A stretch of 64,000 nucleotides of DNA, from NCBI GenBank assembly GCA_021850485.1, contig JAJZLY010000005.1, positions 1 through 64,000 of the forward strand. The letters run 5' to 3'. The DNA comes from Bacillota bacterium. Lineage in GTDB: Bacteria > Bacillota > Sulfobacillia > JAJZYS01 > JAJZLH01. Below are positions 9,255 to 18,645 of this stretch, piece by piece. A program made the position numbers and the translations under genes. The notes below the pieces were generated by a model. The model was not told where the DNA came from. It ran no database searches and saw nothing but the letters and a program-made list of their open reading frames with translations. Position 1 is the first letter of the stretch. Every line of letters begins with the position of its first letter.

Positions 9255-11221
9255 CAAGCGAGGCGGACCATCAGGCGATCACGACCATCCGCATGCTGGC
9301 GCTGGACGGAGTGGAGCAGGCCAAAAGCGGCCATCCCGGACTTCCGCTGGGGTGCGCACCCTTGGCCTACACCGTGTTCATGCGCCACCTGCGCTTCGAC
9401 CCCACCCGGCCGGACTGGCCCAATCGCGACCGCTTCGTGCTGTCGGCCGGACATGGCTCCATGTTGCTCTACTCCCTGCTCAACGTGTTCGGATACGATC
9501 TGCCGCTGGCCGAGCTCAAACGGTTCCGGCAGTGGGGGTCAAAGACGCCCGGTCATCCTGAGCACGGCCTGACGCCCGGGGTGGAAACCACCACCGGCCC
9601 GCTCGGTCAGGGCATCGCCACCGCCAGCGGCATGGCGCTTGCCTCCCATCTGCTGGCGGCCAGGCTCAAAGACGGCCAGGGCCCGCTGATCGATTACCGG
9701 GTGTTCACCTTGGTTTCAGACGGCGACCTGATGGAAGGCTTGTCCCAGGAGGCGGCCTCGCTGGCCGGCCATCTTCAGCTGGGCAACCTGATCGCCATCT
9801 ATGACTGCAATCACATCACGATCGAGGGCTCCACGGAGTTGGCCTTCACCGAAGACGTGGGGCGGCGCTTTGAAGCGTACGGCTGGCAGGTGCTGCACCT
9901 GGAGGCGGTGGAGGACGTAGAGGCGATCGACGCCGTCCTGATTGCGGCCACGGCAGATCCCCGGCCCAGTCTGATCGTCGCCCACACCCATATCGGCTAC
10001 CTGTCGCCGCTGCACGACTCGGCCAAGGTTCACGGCAGCGCCATGGGCGCGGCCAATCAGATGGAGACCAGAAAGGCCTACAACTGGCCGCTGGATGCGT
10101 CTTTTTTGGTGCCCGCAGAAGTGCGAACCTATCTCAAAGCGCGCCAGCAGTGGGGTCAAGAGCAGCGCCTGCAGTGGGAGGCCAGAGTGGCCAAGACGCC
10201 GGGGGCTTTGGACTGGTATCAGCGCGCGCTGAGGCGCCAGCTGCCAGACGGATGGGATCAGGCGCTGCCGGCCTTCTCGCCGGCCGATGGACCACTGGCC
10301 ACCCGCATCGCTTCCGGCAAAGTCCTAAACGCCATTGCCGCATCGCTGCCGGAACTGATCGGCGGCGCCGGAGACCTGGCCCCTTCCACCGAGACCTGGA
10401 TCGCCCAAGATGCCGCCGTGGAGCCGGGAACTTTTTCGGGAGGAAACCTGCATTTCGGGGTGCGTGAGCACGCCATGGGCGCGGCGCTAAACGGGCTGGC
10501 CCTGAGCGGGCTGCGGCCTTTTGGCGGTACCTTCTTGATCTTTTCCGACTATATGCGCCCGGCCATTCGCCTGGCTGCCCTGATGAAGCAGCCGGTGATT
10601 TACGTGTTCACCCACGACTCGATCGGACTGGGCGAGGACGGGCCCACCCACCAGCCGATAGAGACCCTGATGAGCCTGCGCCTGATTCCCGGCCTGGTGG
10701 TGATCCGCCCGGCCGACGCCAACGAGACGGTCGAGGCCTGGCGGCTGGCGCTGGAGCGCACCGACGGCCCCACGGCGTTGTTGTTTTGCCGGCAAAAGCT
10801 GCCCATCTTCGATCGCCAGCAGATGGCGAAGAGTCAGGTGCGAGACGGCGGCTACGCCTTGGTCGAGAGCGCCAAGCCCCAGATCGTGCTGGCAGCCAGT
10901 GGCTCGGAGGTCTGCATCATCACCGAAGCCGCCGCCGAGCTGGAAAAGCGACACATCGCCACCCGAGTCGTCAGCGTGCCATCGTTTGAGTTGCTGCGGG
11001 CCAGGGGACCGGCCGCTATAGAAGCCTTATTCCCGCCAGGCGTGCCGTCTTTGTCCGTGGAGGCGGGCGTGACCATGGGCTGGCAGGAGTTCACCAACCA
11101 CCACTTGGGCATCGACCACTTCGGGGCGTCTGCACCGTACGAAGAGATCTACCAGCACTTTCATCTGACCGCCAAAGACGTGGTGCACCAGGTGCGCCAG
11201 ATCTTACACCAAGGAGACTGA
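9251..11221 (+). CDS. tkt: Transketolase
   Basis: A full-length transketolase of 656 residues. The ATG at 9251 forms an ATGA overlap with the kinase gene and has GAAGGAGA upstream. [15 protein letters not shown], the GHGSML segment, [26 protein letters not shown] (TPP-binding GDG motif) and [15 protein letters not shown] are all canonical, as is the [15 protein letters not shown] and [15 protein letters not shown] region of the pyrimidine domain. It moves two-carbon units between sugar phosphates in the non-oxidative pentose phosphate pathway. It sits in an operon with gluconokinase, a Tal/Pgi-like fusion and zwf. It appears intact. Confidence 0.97.
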   Translation: MTSEADHQAITTIRMLALDGVEQAKSGHPGLPLGCAPLAYTVFMRHLRFDPTRPDWPNRDRFVLSAGHGSMLLYSLLNVFGYDLPLAELKRFRQWGSKTPGHPEHGLTPGVETTTGPLGQGIATASGMALASHLLAARLKDGQGPLIDYRVFTLVSDGDLMEGLSQEAASLAGHLQLGNLIAIYDCNHITIEGSTELAFTEDVGRRFEAYGWQVLHLEAVEDVEAIDAVLIAATADPRPSLIVAHTHIGYLSPLHDSAKVHGSAMGAANQMETRKAYNWPLDASFLVPAEVRTYLKARQQWGQEQRLQWEARVAKTPGALDWYQRALRRQLPDGWDQALPAFSPADGPLATRIASGKVLNAIAASLPELIGGAGDLAPSTETWIAQDAAVEPGTFSGGNLHFGVREHAMGAALNGLALSGLRPFGGTFLIFSDYMRPAIRLAALMKQPVIYVFTHDSIGLGEDGPTHQPIETLMSLRLIPGLVVIRPADANETVEAWRLALERTDGPTALLFCRQKLPIFDRQQMAKSQVRDGGYALVESAKPQIVLAASGSEVCIITEAAAELEKRHIATRVVSVPSFELLRARGPAAIEALFPPGVPSLSVEAGVTMGWQEFTNHHLGIDHFGASAPYEEIYQHFHLTAKDVVHQVRQILHQGD

Positions 11222-11226
11222 TCCAC

Positions 11227-13824
11227 ATGGCCAGCTGGCGGCTGTGGGCGACTGGTGTTGGCCATAGCGAACTGGCCTACGGCCGGTTGGCCGCTGGCGT
11301 CAGCCTCGGGCTGTCCGGGGTGGTGGTCGACGCTGTCGAGGCGCTGGAGCGATACACCAAGGCCGGCGCCCACAAGCATCTGCTGGGCACGACCATCGAC
11401 GACGACTTGAGTCAAGTCATCCGCAGCCTGCTGGTGCGCTTGGTCACAGACGTCACCCAGGTCTGCGAAAAAGCGGGGCGCAGCGGCCAGGCAGTGCAGG
11501 TCACCTTGGGCCTGCCACCTGATGCGGACACGGAACGCCTGGCGCTGGACGTGCTGGAACGGACCGCCCCTGCAGGCGACATAGGTCTGCTGATCGGGGT
11601 GCCGGCCAGCGCTGAGGGCAGCCTGATCGCAGCCCGCTTGCTGGAAGGCGGCCACAACGTGCTGCTGCGCGAGGTGGCCAGTGCCGAGGCGTTGGCCCGG
11701 CTGATCGAGGGCGCAGCCCAGGCCATCAGGCGAGCTGATCCGGCCCGGCGTCCCCAGCGTGTGGCCATGACGCCAGCCGTGTGGCAAGCGGTGCAGGCGG
11801 TGGCCCAACGACTGGAGGCGATCGGGGAGCTGTCCAGCCCTCTGCCGGCAGCCACCTTGCGCCGGCTGCTCAAGCCGTTCGTCCAGACCTTTCAGCAGGC
11901 GCGCCAGGACTGGCTTGCCGATCCGGTTTTGGCCGAGGTGACGTTGCTCCTGGTGTTGGAAGACGCTAGCCCACAGTCTGCGCAAGCCAACTGGTGGCGG
12001 GCAGTGACCGGCTGGCAGGAAGATCTGATCCTGGCACCGGCCATCGCCCGCTGGGAGGAGGTGCGCCAGGCGCTTGGCTTGGGCCTGCCCGATGATCTTG
12101 TGGCCAGTGATGAAGATCTCACAGTCGCCCTGCTCGGCCGGGACCTGACGCTCGACCACCTGGCCGATCTGCCGCCGCAGCGGTTGCAGGCCGAAGGCTG
12201 GCGATTGGTGCTGGACAATTGGCGCCTGGACCGGGACACGGCGGGAAGTGTGCATGCTGGCCCGCTGACCGAAGCCCTGGCCGAGGCCCGGCGCGAATTG
12301 GCGGAAGACCAGTTTTGGGCCCATTTGGCCGAGCGCCAAGGGCATCTTGCAGCCCAAGAGTCCAGCTGGGCGGACCTGTCAGCACAGGCCTGGCGCCCGC
12401 TGGACCGGATCGAGCGCCTGGCGGCCGCCATCCGCCGAGACGGATTCACCGATCTGCTGCTGTTGGGCGGCCCGGGTGCTGGCGCCACAGCGGCCTTGTT
12501 CAACGAGGCCTTTGGCCCCGCCCCAAGGGGCCTGGCGTTGACTGCCTTGGATTGCGCCGCGCCAGCGGCGGTGGCTCGGACCGCTGCCGCGTTGCCTGGC
12601 GAGCGGACACTGGTGCTGGTGATCTCATCGTCTGGAGCCAAGACCCAGGTGCACGATCTGGTCTCTTATTTCCAGCCCTGGGTGGAGCGCCACCTCGGCC
12701 CCAACTGGCCGGCCGCCTTTGTCGCGATCAGCGAGCCGGATTCGCCGCTGGCTGAGCAGGCCTCCCGCCAGGGCTGGCGAGCCAGCCTGGCCAAGTCGCC
12801 CCAGCTGGGGAGGCGGTTTGCAGCCCTGGCCCCAGAAGGCTTGCTGCCGCTGGTCTTGCTCGGCCACGATCCGCGTCCTTTGGTGGATCAGGCCGGCCAG
12901 ATGTGGGATGAACTCGCACTCGGCCAAGACGCCGGTGCGGCCGAACTGGCCGCCCTGCTGACCGCGGCGGCCCGCAGCGGCCGGAACAAGGTCTCACTTT
13001 ATGCGGACGGCGCCTTTCGCCGCTGGCCGGCCTGGCTGGAGATCCAGATCGCGGCCGCCTTGGGCCGCCAAGATCAAGGACTGGTGCCGGTGGCCGGTGA
13101 GGGCATACGCCAAGGCTACGGGCCGGACCGGCTGTTCATCTCATTTAGCCGCAGCGAGTTGGTCCCGCTCGGCCAGCTGGCAGAGGCGGGCCATCCGACG
13201 GCCCGCTTTCAGATCTCGGAGGCGACAGAATTGGGCCGTGAGATGGTGCGGTTTCAGGTTGCCCTGGCTGCGGTTTCGGCACTGGTCGAAGCACCCCTGA
13301 TCGGAGAGTATGCCGAAGGAGAGCTGGAGGCCGAAACGACCCGGCTGCTGGTGGGGCCAGAGGCTGCACCAACCGAGGCGGGCAGGGGCGGCGGGGGACC
13401 AGAGCAGGCGATGCGGGAGATCGAGAAGATGGTTCACGCCCTAGGCGAAGGCGGCCACGTCCGGGTCAGCACCTACCTGGATCCCGAGAGCGAGGCGGCT
13501 GTGGTTGAGTTTTGCGGCTGGCTCGGCGGGCTGACCATGGCGCCGGTCACGTACGGCACAGGGGTATGCGGCGTAGCGTCCGAGGGCCAGTTCCATCCGC
13601 CCAACTGGCGTAGCGGTGTGTTCGTCCAACTGGTGGACACATCCGGCCAAGTCCCGATCCCTGGCCGCCCCTACGGCTTTTCGGAGCTGACCAGGGCCCA
13701 GGCGGCAGCCGAGCGCATGGCGCTGCAGCGGCGGGGCCGACCGGTCGTGACCGTTGAGCTGAATGAGGCCACGGCCGCCAGCGTGCGGCGTCTGGTCGAG
13801 CTGGTGCCGGCTTCCAGGAGGTAG
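11227..13824 (+). CDS. Transaldolase/glucose-6-phosphate isomerase-like fusion, probably catalytically inactive
   Basis: A protein of 865 residues with AAGGAG upstream. Residues 1 to about 380 align with transaldolase and the rest with phosphoglucose isomerase, as in the known bifunctional Tal-Pgi family. The key residues have been lost. The Schiff-base Lys motif (L-M-I-K-V-P-A-T in the family) reads LLIGVPAS, with Gly124 for Lys, and the G-V-T-S-N-P-T-I-F loop reads GVVVDAVEA. In the Pgi half the G-G-S-S-L-G loop is GGPGAGA, the phosphate loop S-K-S-G-T-T is SSSGAK, and the terminal H-S-T-G-Q-L-H-K is VASEGQFHP. The frame is intact and codon use is like its neighbours, so this is not ordinary decay. 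A structural or regulatory role beside transketolase and G6PDH is inferred. Confidence 0.8.
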   Translation: MASWRLWATGVGHSELAYGRLAAGVSLGLSGVVVDAVEALERYTKAGAHKHLLGTTIDDDLSQVIRSLLVRLVTDVTQVCEKAGRSGQAVQVTLGLPPDADTERLALDVLERTAPAGDIGLLIGVPASAEGSLIAARLLEGGHNVLLREVASAEALARLIEGAAQAIRRADPARRPQRVAMTPAVWQAVQAVAQRLEAIGELSSPLPAATLRRLLKPFVQTFQQARQDWLADPVLAEVTLLLVLEDASPQSAQANWWRAVTGWQEDLILAPAIARWEEVRQALGLGLPDDLVASDEDLTVALLGRDLTLDHLADLPPQRLQAEGWRLVLDNWRLDRDTAGSVHAGPLTEALAEARRELAEDQFWAHLAERQGHLAAQESSWADLSAQAWRPLDRIERLAAAIRRDGFTDLLLLGGPGAGATAALFNEAFGPAPRGLALTALDCAAPAAVARTAAALPGERTLVLVISSSGAKTQVHDLVSYFQPWVERHLGPNWPAAFVAISEPDSPLAEQASRQGWRASLAKSPQLGRRFAALAPEGLLPLVLLGHDPRPLVDQAGQMWDELALGQDAGAAELAALLTAAARSGRNKVSLYADGAFRRWPAWLEIQIAAALGRQDQGLVPVAGEGIRQGYGPDRLFISFSRSELVPLGQLAEAGHPTARFQISEATELGREMVRFQVALAAVSALVEAPLIGEYAEGELEAETTRLLVGPEAAPTEAGRGGGGPEQAMREIEKMVHALGEGGHVRVSTYLDPESEAAVVEFCGWLGGLTMAPVTYGTGVCGVASEGQFHPPNWRSGVFVQLVDTSGQVPIPGRPYGFSELTRAQAAAERMALQRRGRPVVTVELNEATAASVRRLVELVPASRR

Positions 13825-13829
13825 CGAAC

Positions 13830-13904
13830 ATGATTGGATCGGCGAGCGACCCAGCACATCACCTTGGGCCGCATCGCGCCCACCGACTGGGGATAGTGCG
13901 ATGA
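13830..13904 (+). CDS. 24-codon leader ORF translationally coupled to zwf
   Basis: Six bases after the Tal/Pgi-like stop an ATG follows the strong site AGGAGG (13816-13821) with 8-base spacing. It opens a frame of 24 codons (MIGSASDPAHH, ending RLGIVR) whose TGA overlaps the zwf ATG as ATGA. zwf itself has no good ribosome site, so translation of this leader could supply ribosomes to zwf. The peptide is His- and Arg-rich and matches nothing I know. It could also be chance spacing. Confidence 0.45.
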   Translation: MIGSASDPAHHLGPHRAHRLGIVR

Positions 13905-15292
13905 CTCCGCTCACCATGATCGTGTTCGGCGCCACCGGCGACCTGGCCCGGCGCAAGCTCTATTCGGCCATCGCCCACAACATCCGCTCCGGCCTGTTGC
14001 CCAAGGACACCGCCGTGATCGGCATCTCCCGCCAGCAGATGGACGATGCGGCATTTGGTCAACTGGTGGCAGACAGTATCGGCGGTCCGTGGCCCGCCAG
14101 CTCTCGGCTGGCCTATGTGGCCGGTAGCGCCGATCAGCCAGACCTCTACCCGGACTTGTCGCAACGGCTGAAGGCAGCTCCTGGTCTGCATCTGTTTTAT
14201 CTGGCCGTGCCCACGCACCTGATCTCGGCCGTGGTCGGCCGCCTGGCTGATGCCAAACTCGGTCGCAGCCGAGGCCGGGTGATCATCGAGAAGCCGTTTG
14301 GCGTCGACGAGGCCTCAGCCCGCACCCTGAACCGGTCCGTGCACCGGGCCTTTGCCGAGGGGCAGATCTATCGCATCGATCACTATCTGGGCAAGGAGAC
14401 GGTGCAGAACATTCTGGTGTTTCGCTTCTCCAACGGCGTGATGGAACCGCTGTGGAACCGCGGCCAGATCGACCATGTGCAGATCACGGCGGCGGAGACA
14501 ATCGGCACCGAGGGCCGCTCCGACTACTACGATCATGCCGGTGCCCTGCGCGACATGGTGCAAAACCACCTGCTGCAGCTGGTGGCCCTAACCGCCATGG
14601 AGCCGCCGGCGGTGTTTTCGGCACAGGCGGTGCGCGACGAAAAGGTGAAGGTGCTGTCCGCCATCCGGCCGGTGCGCACCGAAGACGCGGTGCGCGGGCA
14701 GTATCAACAGGGCCGCATCGACGGAGTGTCGGTGCAGGGCTACCAGCAAGAGGACGGGGTCGCCCCGGACTCCAGGCGAGAGACCTTTGCCGCCCTGCGC
14801 CTTTTTATCGACAATTGGCGGTGGTACGGGGTGCCGTTTTACCTGCGCACCGGCAAGCGCCTGCCCCAGCGCGCGACCCGCATCCAGGTGGTGTTCAAGC
14901 AGCCGCCCTTGGACCTGTTCGAAGGAGCAGCTCAGGCCAACGTGCTCTCCATCCATGTGCAGCCAGACGAGCGGATCAGCCTGGAGATCGGCGCCAAGCG
15001 GCCGGGGCTGGGCACCCACGTCGATCCGGTGGAGATGAACTTTGTCTATGCCACAAGTTTTCGCTCGGCATCTGCCGAAGCCTACGAGCGGCTATTGGTG
15101 GACGCCACCTTGGGCGACCCCACCTTGTTCGCCCGTGAGGATGAGGTGGAAGCCGCCTGGCGGGCACTGGATCCCCTGGCCCAACGCTGGGACAAGGAGG
15201 CCGCTTGTTTGCCGTACGCTGCCGGTTCTTGGGGACCGCAGGCGGCCACCGCCTTGATCGCTCGCGACGGCCGGCACTGGCTTGACCCCTAG
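13901..15292 (+). CDS. zwf: Glucose-6-phosphate 1-dehydrogenase
   Basis: A 463-residue enzyme when started at the ATG at 13901, which places the NADP-binding motif FGATGDLARRKLY at the N-terminus as in the family; the longer frame upstream has no such support. IEKPFG and the active-site RIDHYLGKETVQN, with the catalytic His-Lys environment, are intact, as are YYDHAGALRDMVQNHLLQ and RTGKRLP. It oxidises glucose 6-phosphate to 6-phosphogluconolactone, making NADPH. The ATG overlaps a 24-codon leader frame. No pgl or gnd follows; the next gene, trigger factor, has its own promoter. Confidence 0.97.
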   Translation: MTPLTMIVFGATGDLARRKLYSAIAHNIRSGLLPKDTAVIGISRQQMDDAAFGQLVADSIGGPWPASSRLAYVAGSADQPDLYPDLSQRLKAAPGLHLFYLAVPTHLISAVVGRLADAKLGRSRGRVIIEKPFGVDEASARTLNRSVHRAFAEGQIYRIDHYLGKETVQNILVFRFSNGVMEPLWNRGQIDHVQITAAETIGTEGRSDYYDHAGALRDMVQNHLLQLVALTAMEPPAVFSAQAVRDEKVKVLSAIRPVRTEDAVRGQYQQGRIDGVSVQGYQQEDGVAPDSRRETFAALRLFIDNWRWYGVPFYLRTGKRLPQRATRIQVVFKQPPLDLFEGAAQANVLSIHVQPDERISLEIGAKRPGLGTHVDPVEMNFVYATSFRSASAEAYERLLVDATLGDPTLFAREDEVEAAWRALDPLAQRWDKEAACLPYAAGSWGPQAATALIARDGRHWLDP

Positions 15293-15307
15293 GTGCCTGC
15301 CCCAGCG

Positions 15308-15316
15308 TGTTATAAT
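15308..15316 (+). promoter_or_regulatory. Extended -10 promoter of the tig-clpP-clpX operon
   Basis: TGT followed by a perfect TATAAT (15311-15316) makes an extended -10 element 36 bp before the tig GTG. TTGACC at 15282-15287 lies 23 bp away, too far for a normal -35, so the TG extension probably compensates. The element lies just past the zwf stop and separates the sugar operon from the proteostasis operon. Confidence 0.65.
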
Positions 15317-15351
15317 GCACTTCCGCAATCGTATGAAAGTGGGGCCGAGCG

Positions 15352-16530
15352 GTGAAGGTAGCGAGCCAATCTTTGTCCGATCACGAGACGGCAATTCAGA
15401 TCACAGTCGAGCCAGACCGCATGGAGCAGGCCATGGATGCGGCCTACAAGCGGCTGGTCAAGAGGTACAAGATTCCCGGATTTAGGCCGGGCCGGGCGCC
15501 GCGCAGCGTGTTCGAGCGCCACGTCGGGCGAGAGGCGCTGTGGGACGAAGCGGTGGAGGCGGTGATTCCCACTGCCTACCGCCAAGCGCTGAAGGAGACG
15601 GGCATCGAACCGTACGAGGAGGGCCGGGTAGACAGCCTGACCCCGGGAGACGATGGCAGCCTCAGCTTCCAGGCCAAGGTTTTTCGCAAGCCCAAGGTAG
15701 CGTTGCCGCCAGTGGAAGGGCTCAAACTGCCGCCGCCCTCTGCGCCGGCGGGTTCGCTCGAGGAAGAGGTGGACGCCACCATCACCGACCTGCGGCGGCG
15801 GTCGGCGGCACTGGTGCCGACCGAGGTGGCCGGCGAAGATTCGGTGGTGGTGGTCTCCGGACAGATCAGCGGCTCTGGTGAACCGGAGAGCTTTGAGAAC
15901 ACGGAACTGGCGCTCACGGACGCCATCGCCGAGGTGCGGGCCGCTTTGCTCGGAGCCAAGATCGGAGACGTCCGCCAAGCCTCCTATGATGCAGGCGACG
16001 GGAAGCGTGATGCCGTCTTCACGGTCAGCCGAGTTGCCAACCCGGACTGGCCAGAACTGGACGAGGCGTTTGCACAGGCCCAAGGCTACCCCAGCCTGGA
16101 GGAGATGCGGACGGCGCTCACGAATTACCTTACAGAAGCCCGTCAGCGTCGGCTCGAGGAAGCGCGGGCGACCGAGGTCTTTGATGCCATCTTGGCCGCT
16201 TCCGATGTGGAAGTGCCCGGCTTTTTGGTGGACCGTGAGGTCGAGCACCAGCAAAGTCACCACGACCGGCAAGAGGAACCACTCGAGGGACTCCAGAAGG
16301 AGGCGCTGGAGGCGGTTCGGCGCACGCTGGTGACCGAGGCGCTGATCGAACAGGCCAATGCGCGGGTCAGCCAGGCGGAACTGGAAACCGCTGCCCAAGC
16401 GGTCTCCCAACGAGAGCGGCGCAAGCTGACCGAGGATGAATTGCGGACGTTGGCTCGGATTTTGATCGACCGCAAACTGACGACATACCTTGCCCGTCTT
16501 GGCCAGGAGGCCCAGCCGGCAGAATCCTGA
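15352..16530 (+). CDS. tig: Trigger factor, ribosome-associated chaperone
   Basis: A protein of 392 residues starting with GTG. The N-terminal ribosome-binding domain carries [13 protein letters not shown] (residues 43-55), the counterpart of the family's GFRKGKVP ribosome contact. The central PPIase domain is short and lacks the usual F-x-G-x-x-D-G string (it reads [25 protein letters not shown]), so prolyl isomerase activity is doubtful. The C-terminal helical arms end in a Glu-rich tail. It meets nascent chains at the ribosome exit. It is followed 14 bp later by clpP and then clpX, the usual Firmicutes order. Confidence 0.92.
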   Translation: MKVASQSLSDHETAIQITVEPDRMEQAMDAAYKRLVKRYKIPGFRPGRAPRSVFERHVGREALWDEAVEAVIPTAYRQALKETGIEPYEEGRVDSLTPGDDGSLSFQAKVFRKPKVALPPVEGLKLPPPSAPAGSLEEEVDATITDLRRRSAALVPTEVAGEDSVVVVSGQISGSGEPESFENTELALTDAIAEVRAALLGAKIGDVRQASYDAGDGKRDAVFTVSRVANPDWPELDEAFAQAQGYPSLEEMRTALTNYLTEARQRRLEEARATEVFDAILAASDVEVPGFLVDREVEHQQSHHDRQEEPLEGLQKEALEAVRRTLVTEALIEQANARVSQAELETAAQAVSQRERRKLTEDELRTLARILIDRKLTTYLARLGQEAQPAES

Positions 16531-16544
16531 GGAGGGAACGTCCA

Positions 16545-17153
16545 GTGGGCTACTACGTGCCGATGGTGGTGGAGCAGACCAATCGCGGGGAGCGCGCCTA
16601 CGACATCTACTCGCGCCTGCTCAAGGAGCGGATCATCTTCCTGGGTACGGTGATCGACGACCAGGTGGCGAACTTGGTCATCGCCCAGCTATTGTTCTTG
16701 GAGTCGGACGACCCGGAAAAAGATGTCCATCTCTATATCAACAGCCCTGGCGGGTCGATTGACGCCGGGCTCGGCATCTACGACACCATGCAGTACATCA
16801 AACCGCAGGTGGAGACCATCTGTGTGGGCATGGCGGCGTCGATGGGAGCCGTGCTGTTGGCCGGTGGTGCTCCCGGCAAGAGGCTCGCCCTGCCGCACTC
16901 CAGGATCATGATCCACGAGGCGGCAGCCGGGAACATCGGCGGCAAGGTCTCAGATGTGGAGATCTACGCCAAAGAGCTGAGAAAGGCCCAGGAAGTGATC
17001 AGCCAGATCCTCTCCCGGCACACCGGCAAGACTTTCGAGGCCGTGATGAAGGACACCGAGCAGGACAAGTTCATGAGTTGCGACGAGGCCAAGGAGTACG
17101 GGCTGATCGACGAGATCCTCACACCGAGGCTCTTGGGTGGCCAGGGGGGCTAG
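16545..17153 (+). CDS. clpP: ATP-dependent Clp protease proteolytic subunit
   Basis: A 202-residue serine peptidase with the catalytic triad visible: Ser99 in [11 protein letters not shown], His124 in IMIHEAAAG and Asp174 in TEQDKFMS. The Y-I-N-S-P-G-G-S substrate-strand motif is present. GTG is the start, with GGAGGG upstream. It assembles as a tetradecameric chamber and needs ClpX, whose gene begins 3 bases after its stop. His124 is followed by E-A-A-A rather than the more usual Q-P, a small variation. Cytoplasmic. Confidence 0.97.
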   Translation: MGYYVPMVVEQTNRGERAYDIYSRLLKERIIFLGTVIDDQVANLVIAQLLFLESDDPEKDVHLYINSPGGSIDAGLGIYDTMQYIKPQVETICVGMAASMGAVLLAGGAPGKRLALPHSRIMIHEAAAGNIGGKVSDVEIYAKELRKAQEVISQILSRHTGKTFEAVMKDTEQDKFMSCDEAKEYGLIDEILTPRLLGGQGG

Positions 17154-17156
17154 CAG

Positions 17157-18428
17157 ATGTTCAAGTTCACGGACGAAAAGGGGCAGCTGAAATGCTCCTT
17201 TTGCGGCAAATACCAAGAGCAGGTCAAGCGGCTGATCGCTGGGCCTGGCGTGTACATCTGCGACGAGTGTGTGGAACTTTGCTCCGAGATCATCCAAGAG
17301 GAGCTTGGCGAAGAACTCGAGGTCGAGCTCAAGAACGTACCCAAGCCGCATGAGATCAACGGCATCTTGGACCAGTACGTGATCGGTCAGGGGCGGGCCA
17401 AGCGCAACCTTTCGGTGGCGGTGTACAACCATTACAAGCGGGTGAATCTGGGCGCCAAGATCGGCGATGTGGAACTGCAAAAGTCAAACATCGTGATGCT
17501 GGGTCCGACCGGCTCCGGCAAGACGCTGTTGGCCCAGACCCTGGCCCGCATTTTGAACGTGCCCTTCGCCATCGCCGACGCCACCTCGCTGACCGAGGCG
17601 GGCTACGTCGGCGAAGATGTGGAGAACATCTTGCTGAAGCTGATCCAGTCCGCCGACTACGACATCGAGAAGGCGGAAAAGGGCATCGTGTACATCGATG
17701 AGGTGGACAAGATCGCCAGGAAGGCGGAGAACCCCTCGATCACCCGGGACGTATCCGGCGAGGGCGTGCAGCAGGCGCTGCTCAAAATCCTGGAGGGGAC
17801 CACCGCTTCGGTGCCGCCGCAGGGCGGGCGCAAGCACCCGCACCAGGAATTCATCCAGATCGACACCACCAATATCTTGTTCATCTGTGGCGGCGCCTTC
17901 GATGGCCTAGAGAAGATCATCCTGAACCGGGTCGGCAAGAAGGGATTGGGCTTTGGGGCTGACCTGCAAGACGAGGATTTGCGCCGGCAGCGCGGTCAGA
18001 TTCTGGCTCAGGTGCTTCCCGAGGACCTGCTCAAGTTCGGGCTGATCCCGGAATTCGTCGGCCGCCTGCCGGTGATCGTCACCCTCGACCCGCTGACCGA
18101 AGAGGATTTGGTCCGCATCCTGGTCGAGCCGAAAAATGCGCTGATCAAGCAGTTTCAAAAGCTGTTGGAGCTGGATCAGGTGGATCTCGAGTTCACCGAC
18201 GGCTCGCTCAGCGCCGTGGCGATCGAGGCCATCAAGCGCAAGACCGGAGCCCGCGGCCTGCGGGCCATCATTGAGGACATCATGCTGGACGTCATGTACG
18301 AGGTGCCGGCCCGCAAGGAAATCACCAAGTGCGTGATCACGCCCGAGGTGGTGTCCAAGCGAGAGGCCCCCTTGCTGGTGACGGCGGAGCGAAAGACCAG
18401 CAAAAAGAAGCAAGAAGAGTCCGCCTGA
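17157..18428 (+). CDS. clpX: ATP-dependent Clp protease ATP-binding subunit ClpX
   Basis: An AAA+ unfoldase of 423 residues. The N-terminal zinc-binding domain has Cys13, Cys16, Cys35 and Cys38 (CSFC...CDEC). Walker A is [12 protein letters not shown], Walker B is [11 protein letters not shown], and the pore loop GYVGEDVE and the sensor region [10 protein letters not shown] are intact. The KKGLGFGAD segment holds the ClpP-docking loop, with LGF in place of the usual IGF. It unfolds tagged substrates and feeds them to ClpP encoded just upstream. The operon ends with a strong hairpin shortly after its stop. Confidence 0.97.
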   Translation: MFKFTDEKGQLKCSFCGKYQEQVKRLIAGPGVYICDECVELCSEIIQEELGEELEVELKNVPKPHEINGILDQYVIGQGRAKRNLSVAVYNHYKRVNLGAKIGDVELQKSNIVMLGPTGSGKTLLAQTLARILNVPFAIADATSLTEAGYVGEDVENILLKLIQSADYDIEKAEKGIVYIDEVDKIARKAENPSITRDVSGEGVQQALLKILEGTTASVPPQGGRKHPHQEFIQIDTTNILFICGGAFDGLEKIILNRVGKKGLGFGADLQDEDLRRQRGQILAQVLPEDLLKFGLIPEFVGRLPVIVTLDPLTEEDLVRILVEPKNALIKQFQKLLELDQVDLEFTDGSLSAVAIEAIKRKTGARGLRAIIEDIMLDVMYEVPARKEITKCVITPEVVSKREAPLLVTAERKTSKKKQEESA

Positions 18429-18452
18429 GCGGCTGAAGTTCGCACGACCCAA

Positions 18453-18486
18453 GCAGGCCGGGGCATTTGTCCCGGCCTGCCCCTTT
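18453..18486 (+). terminator. Terminator after clpX
   Basis: A perfect 10-bp stem GCAGGCCGGG (18453-18462) / CCCGGCCTGC (18471-18480) with an 8-base loop, followed by CCCTTT. The T-run is short, but the stem is very stable and lies 24 bp after the clpX stop. Confidence 0.75.
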
Positions 18487-18603
18487 GCTGGTCGCCGGAA
18501 TGGAGCGGAGAGCTGACCATCACGTGCCGGCGCCTGGTTGCGAAGCGCAGAATATGTACTCGCGGGCATGATAGAGGTCAGTTCCATAATGATTTGATAT
18601 AGA

Positions 18604-18609
18604 TATAAT
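18604..18609 (+). promoter_or_regulatory. -10 element upstream of sucA
   Basis: A perfect TATAAT lies in an AT-rich patch (roughly 18582-18612) that stands out from the GC-rich surroundings, 37 bp before the sucA GTG. The -35 region at 17 bp (GTTCCA) is poor. Confidence 0.5.
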
Positions 18610-18645
18610 GGACTATCGGCGCGGTGGGCAGAGAGAGGGAATGGC

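Noticed and set aside
11161-12357. 398-codon frame on the minus strand
   Set aside because: Antisense to the Tal/Pgi-like gene; composition (Gln, His, Gly rich) is typical of a high-GC shadow frame.
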